Below the pieces are notes generated by a model. That model was not told the DNA's origin. It saw nothing but the letters and a program-made list of their open reading frames with translations, and did not search any database. Positions 59,146-64,000 of a DNA stretch of 64,000 nt are shown here, in pieces. The DNA is taken from NCBI GenBank assembly GCA_041594335.1, contig JBFHML010000003.1, forward strand, positions 1 through 64,000, read 5' to 3'. Origin of the DNA: JAGPUQ01 sp041594335 (lineage in GTDB: Bacteria; Pseudomonadota; Gammaproteobacteria; Pseudomonadales; Porticoccaceae). The translations under genes were made by a program, and so were the position numbers. The first letter of the stretch is position 1; the number at the start of each line of letters is the position of its first letter.

Positions 59146-61983
59146 TTAGGACAAGGGCTCCAGGGCCTGGTCAATAAAGCGCTGCTGCTCCTCCAAGTGC
59201 GAGGAGAGATGCCCGGTAGCCGGAGAGGCCGAGGGGTCCCGGCCTACATAGCGCAAGTAAAGTCTGTCATTGATGCGTCCCAGCACAGCGCGCATATGAT
59301 GTTGCAGGTTGTACCAAACCCCCTGATTCATCGGCTCTTCCTGGCACCAGAGCACATCTTCACAGCGATTGTAGTGACGCAAGGCCGCTTCGAGACCCGC
59401 TTCGTCAAAGGGGTAGAGCTGCTCGATACGCACCAATGCAATGTGGTCGAGGTTACGCTTTTCGCGCTCCTCATAGAGGTGGTAGTACACCTTGCCCGAA
59501 CAGAGGACAACGCGGCGAATGCGACTCGCATCCTGCAGATGATCGGCGATTACCGTTGCGAACGAGCCATGCGCGAGCTCCTCCAACGAGGAGGTTGCCA
59601 GGCGATGACGCAAAATCCATTTCGGACTCATCACGATGAGCGGACGGCGCAGCGGACGGATAACCTGTCGCCTGAGCATGTGGAACAGCTGAGCGGGAGT
59701 GGTCGGAATACACACCTGCATATTGCCCTCGGCACATTGCTGCAGGAAACGCTCCAGTCGCGCCGATGAGTGCTCCGGCCCCTGCCCTTCGTAGCCATGA
59801 GGCAACAGCAGGGTCAGGCCGCTCAAACGCCCCCACTTCTGTTCTCCGGCGGCAATAAACTGATCAATCACCACCTGAGCGCCATTGACGAAATCCCCGA
59901 ACTGGGCTTCCCAGAGCACCAGGGCATTGGGTGTCGCCGTGGCATATCCGTACTCGAAACCCAGCACGGCCTCCTCGGACAGGATAGAGTCGTGGATATC
60001 ACAGCGCGGTTGACCTTCGCGCAGGTGCTGCAGGGGCATATAGGACGCCCCATCCCGTTGATTGACGACTACCGCGTGCCGATGGGAAAAAGTCCCCCGC
60101 GTGCTGTCCTGTCCGGTGAGTCGGATCTGATAGCCCTGCTCCAGCAAAGTCGCATAGGCCAACAACTCGGCCATGCCCCAGTTGAGCGGCAAGGCACCTC
60201 CAGCCATTTTGCGGCGATCGTCGTAGATCTTGCCGACTTGGCGCTGCAGCACGATGCCTTCCGGGATATGGCAGATACGCTGGGCGAGTTCCTGCAATTT
60301 CTGTAAATCAAAGCGCGTATCGGCAGGCGTCGTCCAATCGTGGCCGAGGTAGGGCGTCCAGTCGACGAACAGCGCCGTATCCGGCGAGGAAACTAGGTTA
60401 TAGGCCACATATTCGCCGCGATCCAAGCTATCTCGGTAAGCATTCAGCATCTGCTGGGATTGCTGCTCGGTAATGATGCCCTCGGCAATCAGCGTCTCGG
60501 CGAACAGGGCCCGGGTGGTCTTGTGCGAGCGAATGCGCTCATACATTTGGGGCTGGGTTGCCGAAGGCTCGTCGGTCTCATTATGGCCACGGCGCCGATA
60601 GCAGACCAAATCAATCACAACATCCTTGCGGAACTGATAACGGTAATCCATAGCGACCAGCGCGGCGAACAGCACGGCGTCCGGATCGTCGGCGTTAACG
60701 TGAAAGATGGGAGCCTGCACCATTTTCGCGATGTCGGTGCAATACTCGGTGGAACGGACATCCTCGCGGCGGCTGGTGGTAAAACCGATCTGATTATTCA
60801 CCACGATGTGGACAGTGCCGCCCGTCTTAAAGGCGCGGGTCTGCGACAACTGAAAGGTTTCCATCACCACGCCCTGGCCCGCGAAAGCTGCATCGCCGTG
60901 GACCAGGATCGGCACTACGGTTCGGCCCTCGCCATCGCCGCGGCGATCTTGGCGGGCGCGTGTCGAACCCTCGACTACCGGAGAAACGATCTCCAGGTGC
61001 GATGGATTGAAGCTCAGCGCGAGGTGTACCTCGCCACCCGGCGTCATGACATTGGAGGAAAATCCCTGGTGATACTTCACGTCACCGGAAGTGTGTATGG
61101 CTTTCTTGCCCTCAAATTCGTCGAACAACTCCGCCGGGTTCTTACCCAACACGTTGACCAGGACATTTAGTCGGCCCCGGTGAGCCATCCCCAGGACGAT
61201 CTCCTTGGCACCGTATTCCCCGGCTCGATAGATGAGCGCATCGATCGACGGAATCAGCGACTCGCTCCCCTCAAGGCCAAAGCGCTTGGTACCCGGATAC
61301 TTGGAATCGAGGTGCTTTTCGAGACCTTCGGCCGCAGTCAGGCGCCCCAAAATCCGCACGCGCAGCTCGGAATCGTAACGCGGCCGGGAGCGTTGACGTT
61401 CAAAGCGCTGCTGGAGCCATTGCTTTTCCTCCAGCGAGGTAATGTGCATGAACTCCGGACCCAGGGTTCCACAGTAGGTGGCCTCCAACGCCTCGATGAT
61501 CTCCCGCAGGGGAGCCTCTTCCTTGCCGATATAGAGCGGCCCCGCCTGGAACGTGGTATCGAGGTCAGCGGGTGTGAGGCCATGAAATCCCAACTCCAAA
61601 TCAGGCACTTGGTCTCGCTCCATCAGCCCCAGCGGATCGAGACGAGCCTTCTGATGCCCTCGCTCGCGATAAGAGCTGATGAGTTCGAGAACGCGTACTT
61701 GTTTGCGCTCGTGCTCGACATTGATGCCGCCGGAGCCGGGAGCGGGGATCGGGCGGGCCTGGCGCCGTCCCATGAGCTCGAAGTGTGCCCGCACCGTGTC
61801 GTGGGAGATGTCTGGCGTGACTACACCATCGATGTGAGGCAGGGTGTCGAAATACGCCCGCCACTGCTCAGGCACCGCATTGGGATCGTGCAGATAGGCT
61901 TCGTAAAGCCCTTCCACGTAGGCGGCGTTCCCCCCAGAAAGATGGGAGGTGCGCCGAAACCGCTCGACAACGCTTTCTGACAT
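59146..61983 (-). CDS. sucA: 2-oxoglutarate dehydrogenase E1 component
   Basis: Thiamine-diphosphate-dependent decarboxylase, 945 residues. The N-terminal E2-binding arm reads YVEGLYEAYLHDPNAVPEQWRAYFD; EKHLDSKYPGTKRFGLEGSESLIP and GMAHRGRLNVLVNVLGK near 240-290 are substrate and cofactor-site signatures, GDAAFAGQGVV and the RRRGHNETDEP loop follow, and the transketolase-like C-terminal domain carries LPHGYEGQGPEHSSARLERFLQ near 750. An 81-base gap separates it from sdhB. Confidence 0.97.
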   Translation of the reverse strand: MSESVVERFRRTSHLSGGNAAYVEGLYEAYLHDPNAVPEQWRAYFDTLPHIDGVVTPDISHDTVRAHFELMGRRQARPIPAPGSGGINVEHERKQVRVLELISSYRERGHQKARLDPLGLMERDQVPDLELGFHGLTPADLDTTFQAGPLYIGKEEAPLREIIEALEATYCGTLGPEFMHITSLEEKQWLQQRFERQRSRPRYDSELRVRILGRLTAAEGLEKHLDSKYPGTKRFGLEGSESLIPSIDALIYRAGEYGAKEIVLGMAHRGRLNVLVNVLGKNPAELFDEFEGKKAIHTSGDVKYHQGFSSNVMTPGGEVHLALSFNPSHLEIVSPVVEGSTRARQDRRGDGEGRTVVPILVHGDAAFAGQGVVMETFQLSQTRAFKTGGTVHIVVNNQIGFTTSRREDVRSTEYCTDIAKMVQAPIFHVNADDPDAVLFAALVAMDYRYQFRKDVVIDLVCYRRRGHNETDEPSATQPQMYERIRSHKTTRALFAETLIAEGIITEQQSQQMLNAYRDSLDRGEYVAYNLVSSPDTALFVDWTPYLGHDWTTPADTRFDLQKLQELAQRICHIPEGIVLQRQVGKIYDDRRKMAGGALPLNWGMAELLAYATLLEQGYQIRLTGQDSTRGTFSHRHAVVVNQRDGASYMPLQHLREGQPRCDIHDSILSEEAVLGFEYGYATATPNALVLWEAQFGDFVNGAQVVIDQFIAAGEQKWGRLSGLTLLLPHGYEGQGPEHSSARLERFLQQCAEGNMQVCIPTTPAQLFHMLRRQVIRPLRRPLIVMSPKWILRHRLATSSLEELAHGSFATVIADHLQDASRIRRVVLCSGKVYYHLYEEREKRNLDHIALVRIEQLYPFDEAGLEAALRHYNRCEDVLWCQEEPMNQGVWYNLQHHMRAVLGRINDRLYLRYVGRDPSASPATGHLSSHLEEQQRFIDQALEPLS

Positions 61984-62064
61984 CGGACTTCGACCTCGAT
62001 CAGCCGCCGGCCTGCGCAGTGTAGCAGTCTCCGTGCAGCCACCGGAGACTGCCCCGCAGCTGCA

Positions 62065-62769
62065 TCAGGTTCCGCTGCGCAGCAGCATGTTGCGGATATG
62101 ACCGATCGCTCGGGTGGGGTTCAGTTCCTTGGGACACACGGAGACGCAGTTCTGGATTCCGTGACAACGAAACACGCTGAACGGATCATCCAGCTCTGAG
62201 AGCCGTTCCTCGGTCGCAGTATCCCGACTGTCCGCCAAAAATCGATAGGCTTGCAACAACCCGGCCGGACCAATGAACTTGTCGGGATTCCACCAAAAAG
62301 AGGGGCAGGATGTCGAACAACAGGCACAGAGGATACATTCGTACAGGCCGTCGAGCTTAGCGCGATCCGCTGGGGACTGCAGACGCTCGATCGCTGGGGC
62401 CGGATCCTCGTTGATCAACCAGGGGCGAATTTTTTCGTACTGCGCGTAGAACTGACTCATGTCGATGACGAGGTCACGGATCACCGGCAAGCCCGGCAAA
62501 GGGCGCAGCACCAACCGGTTCTTCTTTACGCTCTCGGACAACGGGGTGATACAGGCCAGTCCATTCTTGCCGTTGATGTTCACGCCATCCGAACCGCACA
62601 CCCCTTCGCGGCAGGAACGGCGAAACGTCAAACTCGGATCCTGCGCCTTGAGCAGCTCCATCACGTCCAACACCATGAGGTCCTTACCACCGGTGTCGAG
62701 TTGATAATCCTGCATGCGCGGCGCGCTATCAGTATCCGGATTGTACCGGTAGACACTCACATTCAGCAT
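62065..62769 (-). CDS. sdhB: succinate dehydrogenase iron-sulfur subunit
   Basis: Electron-transfer subunit of complex II. The 2Fe-2S site is CREGVCGSDGVNINGKNGLAC (residues about 54-74, abbreviated motif), the 4Fe-4S site CILCACCSTSCP near 141-152, and the 3Fe-4S site with CHGIQNCVSVCPK near 199-211. 234 residues. Follows sdhA by 12 bases. The terminal Cys-Pro motif and Trp of WWNPDKFIGPAGLLQAYRF match the quinone-site region. Confidence 0.97.
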   Translation of the reverse strand: MLNVSVYRYNPDTDSAPRMQDYQLDTGGKDLMVLDVMELLKAQDPSLTFRRSCREGVCGSDGVNINGKNGLACITPLSESVKKNRLVLRPLPGLPVIRDLVIDMSQFYAQYEKIRPWLINEDPAPAIERLQSPADRAKLDGLYECILCACCSTSCPSFWWNPDKFIGPAGLLQAYRFLADSRDTATEERLSELDDPFSVFRCHGIQNCVSVCPKELNPTRAIGHIRNMLLRSGT

Positions 62770-62781
62770 GGTCTAGACCCC

Positions 62782-64000
62782 TCAATAAGTGCGCGTCTTG
62801 GGTTCGAAAGCCGGGCGCGTTTTGGGCGTGAAATTGACCGCGCGCTTGGCCACCTCTCGAGTCTCCGGCAGATACAACGAATGGCACAGCCAGTTTTCGT
62901 CATCGCGGTCCGGACAATCCTCTCGGGCATGAGCGCCTCGACTCTCGGCCCGGGCTTCGGCGGCGATCGCTGTCGCCTCGGCAACCTCCAGCAAATTCTG
63001 CAGTTCCAGCGCCTCGATCCGTGCCGTATTGAAGGCACGGCTGTGATCCTCAAGTCGCACATTGCCAATGCGCTCACGCAGCTCGCGCAACTTGCCAACG
63101 CCCTCGCGCATGTAGTCGCCACGCCGGAATACACCAAAGTGGTTCTGCATGATCGTCTGTAGCTCACGACGCAGGTCGGCAGTGCGCTCCCCGTCGTTGG
63201 TATCCAGACCGCGCAGCCGCGACAGGGACGCCTCGACATCGTCGTCGGCAGCATCGCGCAGCGCGATCCCCTCACGCAAGGCGCGCTCGATAAAGAGACC
63301 AGACGCGCGTCCGAACACCACCAAGTCGAGCAGCGAATTCCCACCGAGGCGATTAGCCCCATGTACGGAGACACAGGCAACCTCGCCACAGGCATACAGC
63401 CCCGGCACGACACGGTCCTCACCATCGGGGCCCCGAGCCAACGCCTGACCGTGAACATTGGTGGGGATACCCCCCATCATGTAATGGCAGGTCGGCACCA
63501 CCGGAATCGCCTCCTGCACCGGATCGACATGGGCGAACGTTTTGGATAACTCGCAGATGCCGGGTAGACGGCTGTGGAGCACCTCTTCCCCGAGATGATC
63601 CAGCTTGAGCAGCACATGATCCCCCTCAGGGCCGCAACCGCGGCCGGCGAGGATCTCCAGCACCATCGAGCGGGCGACCACATCCCGACCGGCGAGATCC
63701 TTGGCATTCGGCGCATAGCGCTCCATGAAGCGCTCGCCGTCCTTGTTGACCAGGTAGCCCCCTTCACCGCGACAACCCTCGGTAACCAGCACGCCGGCAC
63801 CGGCGATCCCGGTCGGGTGAAATTGCCACATCTCGATATCCTGCACCGGAAAACCGGCCCGCAACGCCATAGCCACACCGTCACCGGTGTTGATATGGGC
63901 ATTGGTGGTAGAGGCATAGATGCGCCCGGCGCCACCCGTAGCGAAAACCGTGGCCCGACATTTGACATGAACCACGTCGCCCGTCTCGATATCGATGGCG
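62782..64000 (-). CDS. sdhA: succinate dehydrogenase flavoprotein subunit, 5' part outside the window
   Basis: The visible C-terminal 405 codons of the FAD-carrying complex II subunit; the FAD-attachment His region lies beyond position 64000. Present are the FATGGAGRIYASTTNAHINTGDG segment, the capping-domain MWQFHPTGIAGAGVLVTEG and EGGYLVNKDGERFMERYAP, and HGANRLGGNSLLDLVVFGRASG with the substrate-binding Arg. The end, THARED-like AHAREDCPDRDDENW, matches the SdhA tail. sdhC and sdhD are expected just beyond the edge. Confidence 0.97.
   Translation of the reverse strand, partial: AIDIETGDVVHVKCRATVFATGGAGRIYASTTNAHINTGDGVAMALRAGFPVQDIEMWQFHPTGIAGAGVLVTEGCRGEGGYLVNKDGERFMERYAPNAKDLAGRDVVARSMVLEILAGRGCGPEGDHVLLKLDHLGEEVLHSRLPGICELSKTFAHVDPVQEAIPVVPTCHYMMGGIPTNVHGQALARGPDGEDRVVPGLYACGEVACVSVHGANRLGGNSLLDLVVFGRASGLFIERALREGIALRDAADDDVEASLSRLRGLDTNDGERTADLRRELQTIMQNHFGVFRRGDYMREGVGKLRELRERIGNVRLEDHSRAFNTARIEALELQNLLEVAEATAIAAEARAESRGAHAREDCPDRDDENWLCHSLYLPETREVAKRAVNFTPKTRPAFEPKTRTY

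Noticed and set aside
1..64000. CRISPR arrays, insertion sequences, prophage or toxin-antitoxin loci
   Set aside because: No direct repeat arrays, transposase motifs, terminal inverted repeats or small paired toxin-like genes were seen; the window is a core-genome segment apart from the F420 genes.

Overview
The window is a dense, GC-rich (about 60% by eye) chromosomal segment from a gammaproteobacterium. Diagnostic gene orders include thrS-infC-rpmI-rplT-pheS-pheT-ihfA-merR, rpsU-yqeY-dnaG-rpoD divergent from tsaD-folB-folK, and a Pseudomonas-like sdhA-sdhB-sucA-sucB-lpd-sucC-sucD run. No insertion sequence, prophage, rRNA operon or CRISPR array is visible. No stretch longer than about 240 bases lacks a gene; the largest gaps are 7389-7627 (between two gene 3' ends; nothing recognised) and 30620-30841 (divergent promoters; no clear box).

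Left end (1-6639): a complete coenzyme F420 gene set on the minus strand, npdG-cofE-cofD-cofC-fbiC, with mostly overlapping genes (fbiC lacks only its last residues at the window edge). Divergent from it is an F420-dependent luciferase-like oxidoreductase of the Rv3520c type. This is the least expected part of the window for a gammaproteobacterium.

6690-18633: an rRNA pseudouridine synthase; a minus-strand nadK-rhomboid-DUF1315-DUF2797 operon; a LexA-box-controlled imuA-imuB-dnaE2 mutagenesis cassette; a long N-acyl-D-amino-acid deacylase-like amidohydrolase; and a host-attachment-family protein.

18655-26538: tRNA-Pro, then the translation operon merR/ihfA/pheT/pheS/rplT/rpmI/infC/thrS (minus strand), fed from a tRNA-Val/tRNA-Asp/tRNA-Val cluster with a strong promoter. 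Several control elements can be read: a tRNA-Thr-like operator before thrS, an AUC start on infC, a hairpin before rpmI, and an intrinsic terminator between rplT and pheS.

26612-46294: housekeeping and stress genes: queD, DUF503, thpR; exaC-type aldehyde dehydrogenase with DUF779 and CHAD proteins; trmA, DUF2489, AEC transporter, murI, NUDIX; an AddB/AddA-like nuclease-helicase pair; DAHP synthase, cca, a sigma-32-driven hsp20, folK-folB-tsaD.

46390-54280: macromolecular synthesis operon rpsU-yqeY-dnaG-rpoD with tRNA-Ile2(CAU) just behind it, then class I aldolase, a MarR regulator and a photolyase. 54293-64000: TCA-cycle operon sucD/sucC/lpd/sucB/sucA/sdhB/sdhA, transcribed leftward and cut by the right edge inside sdhA. 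Start codons were re-chosen in many genes from ribosome binding sites, overlaps and family N termini; this is stated per entry.
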